Shown: in pieces, positions 34,964 through 44,847 of the stretch
Numbering within the stretch: the first letter of the stretch is position 1
How the letters are laid out: every line of letters starts with the position of its first letter
Assembly: GCF_014836985.1 (NCBI RefSeq)
Contig: NZ_JACSPU010000001.1
Coordinates: 493,473 to 557,472, forward strand
Origin: Planococcus wigleyi
Lineage (GTDB): Bacteria; Bacillota; Bacilli; Bacillales_A; Planococcaceae
Reading direction: 5' to 3'
DNA length: 64,000 nucleotides
Notes under the pieces: model-generated
Database searches by the model: none
What the model saw: only the letters and a program-made list of their open reading frames with translations
What the model was told of the DNA's origin: nothing
Position numbers and translations under genes: made by a program

Positions 34964-36784
34964 ATGGCGAAAAACAAATGGTCCAGATATTTAGCATTGC
35001 CGATGTTGTCTTTTGTAATGGTCTTGGCAGCTTGTTCCGGAGACGATACGTCTAAAGAAGAAGGCGGGAAAAAAGAAGCCGACGGCGGACAGGATCTGAA
35101 GAATGGCGGCATGTACTCAATTGAAGATTTCGACAATGTAAAAACAAATGAAGGGGAAGCCATTGATGGCGGAACCGTTACCTTCGGTTTGGTGTCGGAT
35201 ACAGTATTTGAAGGAACATTGAACTGGAACTTCTACTCCGGTGCACCGGATGCTGAAATTTTGAACTGGTTTGATGAAGGTCTATTAACATGGGATGAAA
35301 ACTATGTGTATACCAATGATGGAGCTGCAACATATGAAGTTTCAGAAGATGGCCGCACATTTACTTTCAAAATTGGCGACAATGTCAATTGGCATGACGG
35401 CGAACCTGTAACTGCAGAAGATTGGCTGTTTGCGCACGAAGTAATCGGTAACCCTGATTATGACGGCCCTCGCTACAATACTGATTTCACCAACATTGAA
35501 GGAATGGAAGAGTATAACAGCGGGAAAGCTGATACAATTTCAGGCATTGAAGTGATCGATGAAAAAACCTTGTCGATTACGTATATCGAATCAACACCTT
35601 CTCTATTAACAGGAAGTATCTGGACTTACCCATTGGCTAAGCACATCTTCGGAGACATGGCAGTTGCTGATATCTCGTCTTCACCTGAAGTGCGTGAAAA
35701 GCCAATCGGTTTTGGGCCATTCAAAGTGGACAGCATTGTACCTGGAGAGTCTGTGACTCTTTCTAAAAACGAAGACTACTGGCGCGGAGAACCAAAACTT
35801 GATGGTGTAACAATTAAAGTAATCAGCAGTTCGACAGTCGTTCAGGAATTGGAAACTGGCGGTGTTGACCTGGTAAGTGATTTCCCTGTAGATCAATTCC
35901 CGGATAACGCTGAAATGTCGAACGTAGAGTATTTGGGAACAATTGATCGTGCTTATACGTATATCGGCTTCAAGCAGGGAACATGGGATGCTGAAAACAA
36001 CCGTGTTGCGTATGACCCAGAATCGAAAATGGGCGATGTAGAGCTTCGCCAAGCAATGTGGCATGCAGTGGATAACGCAGCTGTCGGCGAAAAATTCTAT
36101 AACGGTTTGCGTTGGAATGCTACAACATTGATTCCGCCATCCCATCCTGAATTCCATGATGAAAACAATAAAGGCAGAGAATACGATCCTGAAGTCGCTA
36201 AACAACTTTTGGAAGAAGCTGGATATGTTGATACAGATGATGACGGTTTCCGTGAAGATCCAGAAGGCAACCCATTGGAAATCAATTTCGTTTCTATGAC
36301 TGGCGGCGATACAGCTGAGCCTTTGGCACAATACTATGTTCAGTCTTGGGAAGCTGTTGGTTTGAACGTGAATTTGGAAATGGTTGAGTTTAACTCGTTC
36401 TACGATCGTGTAGGTAACGGCGGAGAAGATGATCCAAGCGTAGATGTTTACCAAGCAGCTTGGGGAGTTGGAATTGACGTAGATCCTTCAGGTCTGTACG
36501 GCGCTGACACATTGTACAACTTCGGCCGTTGGGAAAATGAAGAAAATGACCGTCTTCTAGCAGAAGGCCGTTCAGAAAAAGCATTTGACCTAGCATACCG
36601 CCAAGAAGTTTACAACGAATGGCAGCAATTGATGGTTGACGAAGTACCGGTATTCCCTACGCTATACCGTGCACTATTGGCTCCTGTCAATAAACGCGTA
36701 ATGAACTATGCAATCGGTGATGGCACTGGAGTGTACTTGTCTGATCTTGCAGTAAATGCAGAATCAGCAGAAGTAGCTGAATAA
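34964..36784 (+). CDS. appA: Oligopeptide-binding lipoprotein (AppA/OppA type)
   Basis: This 606-residue SBP_bac_5-family receptor has a lipoprotein signal peptide with lipobox LAAC (Cys near residue 24), an acidic linker, and the peptide-binding fold with family blocks such as FKIGDNVNWHDGEPVTAEDWLFAHEV and IGFGPFKVDSIVPGESVTL. It captures peptides outside the membrane for AppBCDF. It is last in the operon, 118 bases after appC with a strong AGAGGAGG site, whereas the B. subtilis order has the receptor third. The extra length against the usual 540 residues lies partly in the linker. Confidence 0.88.
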   Translation: MAKNKWSRYLALPMLSFVMVLAACSGDDTSKEEGGKKEADGGQDLKNGGMYSIEDFDNVKTNEGEAIDGGTVTFGLVSDTVFEGTLNWNFYSGAPDAEILNWFDEGLLTWDENYVYTNDGAATYEVSEDGRTFTFKIGDNVNWHDGEPVTAEDWLFAHEVIGNPDYDGPRYNTDFTNIEGMEEYNSGKADTISGIEVIDEKTLSITYIESTPSLLTGSIWTYPLAKHIFGDMAVADISSSPEVREKPIGFGPFKVDSIVPGESVTLSKNEDYWRGEPKLDGVTIKVISSSTVVQELETGGVDLVSDFPVDQFPDNAEMSNVEYLGTIDRAYTYIGFKQGTWDAENNRVAYDPESKMGDVELRQAMWHAVDNAAVGEKFYNGLRWNATTLIPPSHPEFHDENNKGREYDPEVAKQLLEEAGYVDTDDDGFREDPEGNPLEINFVSMTGGDTAEPLAQYYVQSWEAVGLNVNLEMVEFNSFYDRVGNGGEDDPSVDVYQAAWGVGIDVDPSGLYGADTLYNFGRWENEENDRLLAEGRSEKAFDLAYRQEVYNEWQQLMVDEVPVFPTLYRALLAPVNKRVMNYAIGDGTGVYLSDLAVNAESAEVAE

Positions 36785-36794
36785 AAGAACATGG

Positions 36795-36826
36795 AAAAGG
36801 AGCTGCGAATTCGCAGCTCCTTTTTG
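36795..36826 (+). terminator. Bidirectional terminator between appA and trpS
   Basis: A 30-base perfect palindrome centred on GCGAATTCGC with A-rich and T-rich flanks serves both convergent genes. Confidence 0.9.
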
Positions 36827-36832
36827 TATATT

Positions 36833-37834
<1,002 letters not shown>

Positions 37835-37839
37835 TCAAA

Positions 37840-38090
37840 GTAAAAAACACAGCACACACCCCTAAAAGAAGGGACGAATGATGTGTTTTCCGCGGTACCA
37901 CCCTAGTTGCCGTCACCGGCCACTCTTCTTCATAACGTGAAGAACACGGAACCGGCTACTCCACGTTCACCGGTTCAGCTCAAAAGCCCATTCAATGCAA
38001 TCCTCCATCTGTTTCCACCAACCACAGACTCTCTTTATAGAAGGAACTGCATCTACTCTTCTTTTTCATCGCTCAATATATGTCTTATTA
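37840..38090 (-). promoter_or_regulatory. T-box riboswitch leader of trpS
   Basis: On the minus strand the T-box sequence AGGGTGGTACCGCGG lies at 37904-37890. It is followed by a terminator hairpin (AAAACACA pairing with TGTGTTTT) ending in Ts at about 37845. Stem I begins near 38060. A UGG tryptophan codon at 37990-37988, in GAA-UGG-G followed by CUUUUGAGC, is the likely specifier. Uncharged tRNA-Trp would pair with it and prevent termination. Confidence 0.93.
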
Positions 38091-38120
38091 TTATAATACA
38101 TAAGCGATTTGAGGTGCAAT
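38091..38120 (-). promoter_or_regulatory. Promoter of the trpS T-box transcript
   Basis: On the minus strand TTGCAC (38120-38115), 18-base spacer, TATAAT (38096-38091). Confidence 0.7.
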
Positions 38121-38121
38121 G

Positions 38122-38463
38122 TTAGAAGCTGTAAATCATCAGGCAAATTCCCATGATCAGCATAGTGACTGCGCCTGTGGTCAACAGCAGAGAACTGGAA
38201 AATCCCAATGCTTCGGATGGGGGACGCATTTCATCATCATCCAGTGTGGATTTCAGCTTAAAAGCTTTTCTCATGCTGATGGTGAATATATCAAATACGC
38301 CTGTACGGACGACGAAAACCCACAAACCGAAAAACAGCAGAACGCCACCGTAAATAAATGAGTTGTTGATATAGGACAACAAGGAAAGATTTTCTGCCCG
38401 GAAAAATATTGTCACGAAAATCAATACTTGGATAATTACTAAAGAGAAACCTATTTTCTTCAA
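38122..38463 (-). CDS. DUF3899-type small membrane protein
   Basis: This 113-residue protein has two N-terminal membrane helices (about 5-25 and 35-55), a charged cytoplasmic stretch and a final helix (about 90-110). It resembles DUF3899 proteins of Bacillales; function unknown. The start is TTG 38463 with GAGGTG 6 bases upstream; no ATG is in frame. It shares the short gap to trpS with the trpS promoter, whose -35 lies directly beside its stop codon. Confidence 0.65.
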   Translation of the reverse strand: MKKIGFSLVIIQVLIFVTIFFRAENLSLLSYINNSFIYGGVLLFFGLWVFVVRTGVFDIFTISMRKAFKLKSTLDDDEMRPPSEALGFSSSLLLTTGAVTMLIMGICLMIYSF

Positions 38464-38632
38464 AACTTGCACCTCGATTCTTATCAATTGTAGAAGAAAT
38501 CAAAAAAAAAATCAAAAATTCTTTATTTATCTTAGACGGCGAAAACGCTTACAAATCCAATATTCTGGCGCTTTTATGTAATGTTAATGTAACGCAATTG
38601 TTACAAGAGTGTAAAAATTTCCAAAAAAAGTT

Positions 38633-38661
38633 CTGTACAACAAAAAAAAATTATGTATAAT
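38633..38661 (+). promoter_or_regulatory. Probable promoter of oppA
   Basis: A consensus TATAAT lies at 38656-38661. The -35 region near 38631-38638 (TTCTGTAC) is weak. The expected start point is near 38668, immediately before the CodY-type box. Confidence 0.5.
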
Positions 38662-38674
38662 TAGCAGTGTACCA

Positions 38675-38689
38675 AGTTTTCAGAAAATT
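38675..38689 (+). promoter_or_regulatory. CodY-type box before oppA
   Basis: AGTTTTCAGAAAATT matches the CodY consensus AATTTTCWGAAAATT with one mismatch. It lies just after the predicted start point and before the ribosome site, where bound CodY (with branched-chain amino acids and GTP) would block transcription. Confidence 0.72.
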
Positions 38690-38705
38690 CGAGGGGGTCA
38701 ATTTA

Positions 38706-40409
38706 GTGAAGAACAGCAAGATTTTTTGGCTACTAAGCCTAGTTTTAGTACTAAGTGCTTTTCTAGCAGCATGTGGGGGCGGCGATAACGCTGACACTGG
38801 GACTGAAACTACAGACGAAAAAGAAGGTACAGAGACAGCTGGGGATTTAGACTCAGTACAAGAACTTAACTTGATGGAAAGCGCAGAAATTCCAACAATG
38901 GATTCGGCAATCGCTGAAGACACAGTAGCTTTCAATATCTTGAATAACGTAAACGAAGGACTATTTCGTTTAGATCAAGAAAACATCGCTATTCCGGCAT
39001 TGGCTGAAGGCGAGCCAGAAGTAAGCGAAGACGGTTTGACATACACGTTTAAATTGCGTGATGCTAACTGGTCAGATGGTACTCCTGTAACAGCTGAAGA
39101 TTTCGTGTTCTCTTGGCAGCGTGCGATTGATCCTGCAACTGGATCTCCTTATGGTCCATACATGATGAGCGGAACAATCCTTAACGCTACAGCAATTTCT
39201 GAAGGTTCTATGGATAAAGCAGAACTAGGCGTTAAAGCTATTGATGAAAAAACTCTTGAAGTAAAACTTGAACGCCCGGTTCCATATTTCATGTCATTAA
39301 TGGCATTCGGAACTTTCTACCCGCAAAACGAAGCGTTTGTTACTGAAAAAGGCGATGCATATGCGTCTAACTCTGACAACCTTCTTTTCAACGGACCATT
39401 CACACTTACTGATTGGGACGGCACTGGCTTGACTTGGAAAATGCAGAAAAATCCTGAGTACTGGGATGCTGAAACAGTTAAACTTGAAACAATCAATGTT
39501 GACGTAGTTAAAGAACCTGCTACTTCAGTGAACTTGTACAACTCAGGTGAAAAAGACCAAGCAATCCTAAGTGGAGAATTTGCATTGCAGTATGGCGATA
39601 ACGAAGAAGTAGTAACTGATTTGGAGCCAACTGTATTTTACTTGAAATTTAACCAAGAACGTGAAGGAGCAGCAACAGCTCTTAAAAACGTAAATATCCG
39701 TAAAGCAATTGCAACAGCTTTCAACAAACAAGATCTAGCAGATGTTGTATTGGCGAATGGTTCACTTCCTGCAAACTTCTTAGTTCCAACTGAATTCACT
39801 TTTGATGAAAGCAAAAAAGATTTCCGTGAAGTAAACGGAGACATGCTTGAATTCAACGCTGAAGAAGCTAAGAAACTTTGGGCTAAAGGCTTAGAGGAAG
39901 AAGGCTTGACTGAAGTCACTTTGGAATTGCTTGGTGGCGATACAGAAACAGCTAAGAACATGGATGCATATTTGAAAGATCAACTTGAAACAAATCTTGA
40001 AGGTTTGACAGTTAATCTGAAAGCAGTACCTTTTGCAGTTCGTCTTGAACTTGACGAAGCACAGGATTATGACATCCAAACATCTGGATGGGGCCCTGAT
40101 TACCAAGATCCAATGACTTTCATTGACTTGTTCGTAACAGGATCTTCACACAACTTGATGTCTTATTCTAACGAAGAATTTGATAAATTAGTAGAATCTG
40201 CTAAAGCAGAACTTGCACAAGATCCAGCTGCACGTTGGGAAGCAATGGCTAAAGCTGAAAAAATCTTGTTAGAAGACGATGCAGCGATTGCACCAATTTA
40301 CCAACGTGGTGAAAAAGCTCTTCAAAAACCTTACGTTAACGGTATCATCAAACACCCATTCGGTGGGGAATACAGCTATAAGTGGGCTTCTATTTCTGGA
40401 AAAGAATAA
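38706..40409 (+). CDS. oppA: Oligopeptide-binding lipoprotein OppA
   Basis: This 567-residue SBP_bac_5 receptor has a lipoprotein signal peptide with lipobox LAAC and Gly/Asp/Thr-rich linker, then the peptide-binding fold (LRDANWSDGTPVTAEDFVFSWQRA; FNGPFTLTDW). It delivers peptides to OppBCDF. The start is GTG 38706 with GAGGGGG 8 bases upstream; the longer frame from 38667 runs through the CodY-type box. Codon use leans to the U- and A-ending codons typical of abundant proteins in such genomes. It is separated from oppB by a terminator-like hairpin. Confidence 0.92.
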   Translation: MKNSKIFWLLSLVLVLSAFLAACGGGDNADTGTETTDEKEGTETAGDLDSVQELNLMESAEIPTMDSAIAEDTVAFNILNNVNEGLFRLDQENIAIPALAEGEPEVSEDGLTYTFKLRDANWSDGTPVTAEDFVFSWQRAIDPATGSPYGPYMMSGTILNATAISEGSMDKAELGVKAIDEKTLEVKLERPVPYFMSLMAFGTFYPQNEAFVTEKGDAYASNSDNLLFNGPFTLTDWDGTGLTWKMQKNPEYWDAETVKLETINVDVVKEPATSVNLYNSGEKDQAILSGEFALQYGDNEEVVTDLEPTVFYLKFNQEREGAATALKNVNIRKAIATAFNKQDLADVVLANGSLPANFLVPTEFTFDESKKDFREVNGDMLEFNAEEAKKLWAKGLEEEGLTEVTLELLGGDTETAKNMDAYLKDQLETNLEGLTVNLKAVPFAVRLELDEAQDYDIQTSGWGPDYQDPMTFIDLFVTGSSHNLMSYSNEEFDKLVESAKAELAQDPAARWEAMAKAEKILLEDDAAIAPIYQRGEKALQKPYVNGIIKHPFGGEYSYKWASISGKE

Positions 40410-40442
40410 TTTAATCCCGTTACTGTAAAAACAAAATAGAAG

Positions 40443-40482
40443 GAGAGTATATCGCATTGTTAGGACGATATACTCTCTTTTC
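40443..40482 (+). terminator. Terminator/attenuator between oppA and oppB
   Basis: A perfect 12-bp stem (GAGAGTATATCG with CGATATACTCTC, 11-base loop) is followed by TTTTCT. It probably stops most oppA transcripts and lets some read into oppBCDF, giving more receptor than channel. The remainder to 40596 has no clear promoter. Confidence 0.8.
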
Positions 40483-40596
40483 TAATGTAAAGGAATTAAC
40501 CGAAAATTAACGGTTTTCTGCTAACTCATGAATATAACAAGACTCTGTTTATTATGCATAGAGCTTGTCAAATAGACTTATTTTTGGAGGTGCACA

Positions 40597-41532
40597 ATGG
40601 GTAAATATATTGGCAAACGTTTAATTTATATGGTTATCACTCTGGCTTTAATCGCTACGTTCACGTTCTTCTTGATGAATGTACTACCAGGTTCCCCAAT
40701 CGCTTCCGCAGATAAATTAACTCCAGATCAAAGAGCAGTTGTAGAGGCAAGATATGGCTTGGACAAACCTCTTCCGGTTCAGTATTTTGATTACATGTTC
40801 GGGTTAGTGCAAGGAGATTTAGGGATTTCCATTAACCAATTTAAAGGCGCAGATGTAACAGATGTTATTTTAAGCCGTATGGGCCCTTCAGCTCAAATTG
40901 GTTTCCAAGGTATGCTGATCGGAACTGTGCTTGGAATTCTATTGGGCATGGTTGCCGCTTTAAGGCAAAACACATGGATGGATTACACCAGTACGTTTAT
41001 CGCTATTGTTGGTATTTCAATTCCGTCCTTCGTTTTTGCATCTTTACTTCAATATTGGTTCGGATTGAAATGGGAATTGTTCCCGGTTGCATTATGGAAA
41101 GACGGCTTTATGTCCAGCGTTCTGCCATCCATCGCGTTGGCCATGTTCCCGCTTGCGACAGCTGCACGTTTTATCCGTACTGAAATGATTGAAGTACTGG
41201 GTTCGGATTACATCACCTTGGCGAAAGCCAAAGGCGCAAGCGGTTCAGAAATCGCATTCAAGCATGCATTCCGTAACGCATTGATTCCGTTGATTACAGT
41301 TCTTGGCCCAATGGCAGTATCCATCCTTACTGGATCACTCGTAGTGGAACAGATTTTCGCAATTCCGGGCATCGGGGAACAATTCGTTAAATCAATTATG
41401 GTCAGTGATTTCTCCATCATTATGGGAACCACTATCTTCTTCTCAGTATTCTTGATTGTCATCATTTTACTGGTCGATATTCTCTATGGTGTCATTGATC
41501 CTCGTATCCGTCTTTCAGGAGGTAAAAGTTAA
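40597..41532 (+). CDS. oppB: Oligopeptide ABC transporter permease OppB
   Basis: This 311-residue permease has six helices, the OppB N-terminus (GKYIGKRLIYMVITLALIATFTFFLMNVLPGSP) and the EAA loop AKAKGASGSEIAFKHAFRNALIP. It forms the channel with OppC. The end overlaps the oppC start by one base (TAATG). Confidence 0.94.
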   Translation: MGKYIGKRLIYMVITLALIATFTFFLMNVLPGSPIASADKLTPDQRAVVEARYGLDKPLPVQYFDYMFGLVQGDLGISINQFKGADVTDVILSRMGPSAQIGFQGMLIGTVLGILLGMVAALRQNTWMDYTSTFIAIVGISIPSFVFASLLQYWFGLKWELFPVALWKDGFMSSVLPSIALAMFPLATAARFIRTEMIEVLGSDYITLAKAKGASGSEIAFKHAFRNALIPLITVLGPMAVSILTGSLVVEQIFAIPGIGEQFVKSIMVSDFSIIMGTTIFFSVFLIVIILLVDILYGVIDPRIRLSGGKS

Positions 41533-42560
41533 TGACTCAAAAAATCGATAAAATTCCGGAACTGCCGAAAGGCTCGTTTGAACGCATTACATTAGATGCA
41601 CATCAAGCGGAACGCATCACAAAGCCGAGTGTCAGCTTCTGGCAAGATGCCTGGTACCGTATCCGCAAAAACAAAGGCGCTTTATTCAGCATTGTGTTAT
41701 TTGGTCTAATCGTCATTATGGCGTTTTTAGGGCCGGTCATCAGCCCGTATGCACCAAATGCCCAAACTATTACTCACGCTAACTTGCCACCAAAGATCCC
41801 AGTCATTGAAAAATTGGGGATCCTTGATGGAGTCGGAACTTTAGGCGGCAAAGAAGTCGATTTGTATGAAATGAAAAACGTTGAAGTCAACTACTGGTTC
41901 GGAACTGATGGACTTGGCCGTGATATGTTCTCACGTGTCTGGAAAGGGACTCAAGTATCCCTATTCATTGCTTTCGTTGCAGCAGCGATTGATATGTTGA
42001 TCGGCGTCATCTACGGCGGGATTTCCGGTTACTTTGGCGGACGTGTGGATGATTTCATGCAACGGGTCGTTGAAATTTTAACAGGTATTCCAAACCTTGT
42101 TGTGGTTATCCTGTTCATTCTAATCATGGATCCGGGAATATTAGCCATCATCATCGCTCTGACGATAACCGGTTGGACAGGGATGTCTCGAGTTGTCCGT
42201 GGCCAGGTGCTTAAGTACAAGAGCCAGGAATTCGTTTTGGCCGCCCGCACGTTGGGTGCCAGCGACACTCGTATAATCTGGAAGCATTTGATGCCTAACG
42301 TATTAGGCGTAATCATCATCAATACCATGTTTACAATTCCAAGCGCTATTTTCTTTGAAGCTTTCTTGAGCTTTATTGGATTGGGGCTGCAGGCACCGGA
42401 TGCTTCACTCGGAACATTGATTAACGATGGCTATGCGTTAATTCAGTTCGCACCGCATATCTTAGCGTTCCCAGCTATCTTGCTAAGTTTGATCATGATT
42501 GCATTTAACTTAATCGGTGATGGACTTCGAGATGCCCTCGATCCGAAGATGAAAGATTAA
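41532..42560 (+). CDS. oppC: Oligopeptide ABC transporter permease OppC
   Basis: This 342-residue permease has a cytoplasmic N-terminal tail, a first helix near residue 50, an extracytoplasmic loop (about 75-125) before the motif FGTDGLGRDMFSRVWKGTQVSL, and five further helices with the EAA-type loop ARTLGASDTRIIWKHLMPN. Confidence 0.94.
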   Translation: MTQKIDKIPELPKGSFERITLDAHQAERITKPSVSFWQDAWYRIRKNKGALFSIVLFGLIVIMAFLGPVISPYAPNAQTITHANLPPKIPVIEKLGILDGVGTLGGKEVDLYEMKNVEVNYWFGTDGLGRDMFSRVWKGTQVSLFIAFVAAAIDMLIGVIYGGISGYFGGRVDDFMQRVVEILTGIPNLVVVILFILIMDPGILAIIIALTITGWTGMSRVVRGQVLKYKSQEFVLAARTLGASDTRIIWKHLMPNVLGVIIINTMFTIPSAIFFEAFLSFIGLGLQAPDASLGTLINDGYALIQFAPHILAFPAILLSLIMIAFNLIGDGLRDALDPKMKD

Positions 42561-42575
42561 GGAGGAAAGTTTAAA

Positions 42576-43631
42576 ATGGAGAAAATTTTACAAGTGAAAA
42601 ACCTTGAGCTTTCCTTTAACACCCAAGGCGGGGAAGTTAAAGCGATACGCGGGGTTAACTTTGATCTAAATAAAGGTGAAACGTTGGCAATCGTAGGGGA
42701 GTCGGGTTCAGGCAAATCTGTAACGACGAAATCGATTATGCGTTTGCTGCCTGAAAGTTCCGCTGAGTTCAAAAATGGCGAAATTCTATTTGGCGGCCGT
42801 GATTTGACGAAGTTGAGCGATAAAGAAATGCAGAAAATCCGCGGAAAAGAAATTTCGATGATTTTCCAGGATCCAATGACTTCCTTGAATCCGACAATGC
42901 CAATCGGCCGGCAGCTGACAGAACCTTTGCTGAAGCATCAAAAGATCAGCAAAAATGAAGCGAAAAAAGTAGCAATCGATTTATTGCGCATGGTCGGTAT
43001 GCCGAAACCTGAATTGCGGATGAAGCAATATCCGCACCAATTCTCAGGTGGACAGCGCCAGCGTATTGTTATCGCCATCTCACTCGCCTGCAATCCGAAG
43101 ATCCTGATTGCGGATGAGCCGACAACAGCACTTGATGTGACAATCCAGGCGCAGATTCTGGAATTGATGAAAGATCTGCAGAAAAAAATCGATACATCAA
43201 TCATTTTCATTACCCATGACCTTGGAGTTGTGGCGAACGTAGCTGATCGTGTGGCGGTTATGTACGGCGGGAAAATCGTCGAAATCGGTACAGTCGATGA
43301 AATTTTCTATAACCCGCAGCATCCTTATACATGGGGCTTATTGAGCTCCATGCCTTCATTGGACACGGAGGATGCCAAGTTGTATGCAATTCCAGGAACG
43401 CCACCTGATTTATTGGATCCGCCAAAAGGAGATGCTTTCGCGCTTCGCAGCGAATACGCTCTGAAAATTGATATGGAGCAAAACCCTCCTTTCTTTAAAG
43501 TCAGCGATACGCATTCAGCTGCCACTTGGTTGTTGCATCCGGATGCGCCGCAGGTAGAACCGCCTTTAACTGTCATTGAACGAATGAAGAAATTCCCAGG
43601 AAGCAGATATTATGAAGGGGGCGCGGTGTAA
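42576..43631 (+). CDS. oppD: Oligopeptide ABC transporter ATPase OppD
   Basis: This 351-residue ABC ATPase has Walker A GESGSGKSV, signature FSGGQRQR, Walker B LIADEPTTALD and the C-terminal oligopeptide domain (IPGTPPDLLDPPKGDAF). AAGGAGGAAAG precedes the ATG. The stop overlaps the oppF start by one base. Confidence 0.94.
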   Translation: MEKILQVKNLELSFNTQGGEVKAIRGVNFDLNKGETLAIVGESGSGKSVTTKSIMRLLPESSAEFKNGEILFGGRDLTKLSDKEMQKIRGKEISMIFQDPMTSLNPTMPIGRQLTEPLLKHQKISKNEAKKVAIDLLRMVGMPKPELRMKQYPHQFSGGQRQRIVIAISLACNPKILIADEPTTALDVTIQAQILELMKDLQKKIDTSIIFITHDLGVVANVADRVAVMYGGKIVEIGTVDEIFYNPQHPYTWGLLSSMPSLDTEDAKLYAIPGTPPDLLDPPKGDAFALRSEYALKIDMEQNPPFFKVSDTHSAATWLLHPDAPQVEPPLTVIERMKKFPGSRYYEGGAV

Positions 43632-44569
43632 TGGCTGAAAAATTACTGGAAATCAAAAACCTGAAACAATATTTCAACATCGGCAAAGCCAATGAAGTCC
43701 GCGCAGTAGATGACATCAGCTTTGATATTTACAAAGGTGAGACCCTCGGATTGGTTGGAGAGTCAGGTTGTGGGAAATCGACGACTGGCCGTTCCATCAT
43801 CCGTTTATATGATGCAACAGATGGGGATGTCTTCTATGAAGGTGAGAATGTCCATGGCAAAAAGTCCAAGCAGGACTTGAAGAAATTCAACCGTAAAATG
43901 CAGATGATTTTCCAGGATCCCTATGCTTCGTTAAATCAGCGTATGAAAGTTATGGATATCATTGCTGAAGGCATCGATATCCATGGTTTGGCGAAAAACT
44001 CGACTGAACGGAAAAAAATGGTTTACGATTTGTTGGAAACTGTTGGTTTGAACAAAGAGCACGCTAACCGTTACCCGCATGAATTCTCGGGTGGACAGCG
44101 CCAGCGTCTTGGCATAGCCCGTGCTTTGGCAGTAGATCCGGATTTCATCATTGCGGATGAGCCGATCTCTGCATTGGATGTATCCATCCAAGCTCAGGTC
44201 GTCAACTTATTGAAAGAACTTCAACAGGAAAAAGGGTTGACGTTCTTGTTTATTGCCCACGATTTATCGATGGTCAAGTACATTTCTGATCGCATTGGTG
44301 TCATGTATTTCGGAAAATTGGTGGAGTTGGCTCCTGCAGAGGAGTTGTACAATAATCCGTTGCATCCTTATACGCAATCACTGTTGTCAGCTATTCCATT
44401 GCCTGACCCCAACTATGAACGCAACCGGATCCGCAAGTCCTACGATCCGGCCATCCATAAATACACAGAAGCTGATGACGTGCGTATGAGAGAAATCAGT
44501 CCTGGCCATTTTGTTCAATGCTCAGAACGTGAATTCGAATCGATTAAATCAGCATCAGTGTCGAAGTAA
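43631..44569 (+). CDS. oppF: Oligopeptide ABC transporter ATPase OppF
   Basis: This 312-residue ABC ATPase has Walker A GESGCGKST, signature FSGGQRQR and Walker B FIIADEPISALD, ending in the conserved REISPGHFVQCS block. It is the partner of OppD and the last gene of the opp operon. Confidence 0.94.
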   Translation: MAEKLLEIKNLKQYFNIGKANEVRAVDDISFDIYKGETLGLVGESGCGKSTTGRSIIRLYDATDGDVFYEGENVHGKKSKQDLKKFNRKMQMIFQDPYASLNQRMKVMDIIAEGIDIHGLAKNSTERKKMVYDLLETVGLNKEHANRYPHEFSGGQRQRLGIARALAVDPDFIIADEPISALDVSIQAQVVNLLKELQQEKGLTFLFIAHDLSMVKYISDRIGVMYFGKLVELAPAEELYNNPLHPYTQSLLSAIPLPDPNYERNRIRKSYDPAIHKYTEADDVRMREISPGHFVQCSEREFESIKSASVSK

Positions 44570-44575
44570 CAGCAA

Positions 44576-44608
44576 AACGATGTCCTAATGGGCATCGTTC
44601 TTTTTTTT
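44576..44608 (+). terminator. Intrinsic terminator after oppF
   Basis: AACGATGTCC (44576-44585) pairs with GGGCATCGTT (44590-44599) around TAAT, followed by eight Ts. Confidence 0.9.
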
Positions 44609-44847
44609 GTGAGAACAATCTATTGGCTGGCATAGTGAAAGAGTTATCAATAGCTGCATCCAGGCGGATGATTTCTTATTTCAATTAGTCAGATAAATGT
44701 TAGAATGGAATAACACTGGATATTAAAGTTTATTCATATAAGGAGGGCTCTGAGCTAAGGAGCCGATTTAGGCGATTGATCAAATTAGAAGGCGGGTAAG
44801 CAAGTATAAATAACTTGGCGTAAAAGTGGAATAAGGGGTGCAAGAAG

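Noticed and set aside
35681-36454. 257-codon minus-strand frame inside appA
   Set aside because: Antisense to a well-conserved receptor gene; Cys/Ile/Phe-rich shadow composition, no ribosome site.
38540-38553. cre-like sequence CGAAAACGCTTACA before oppA
   Set aside because: It matches TGWAANCGNTNWCA at 13 of 14 positions, but lies about 100 bases before the oppA -10 and not in a clear promoter; too little to call carbon control.
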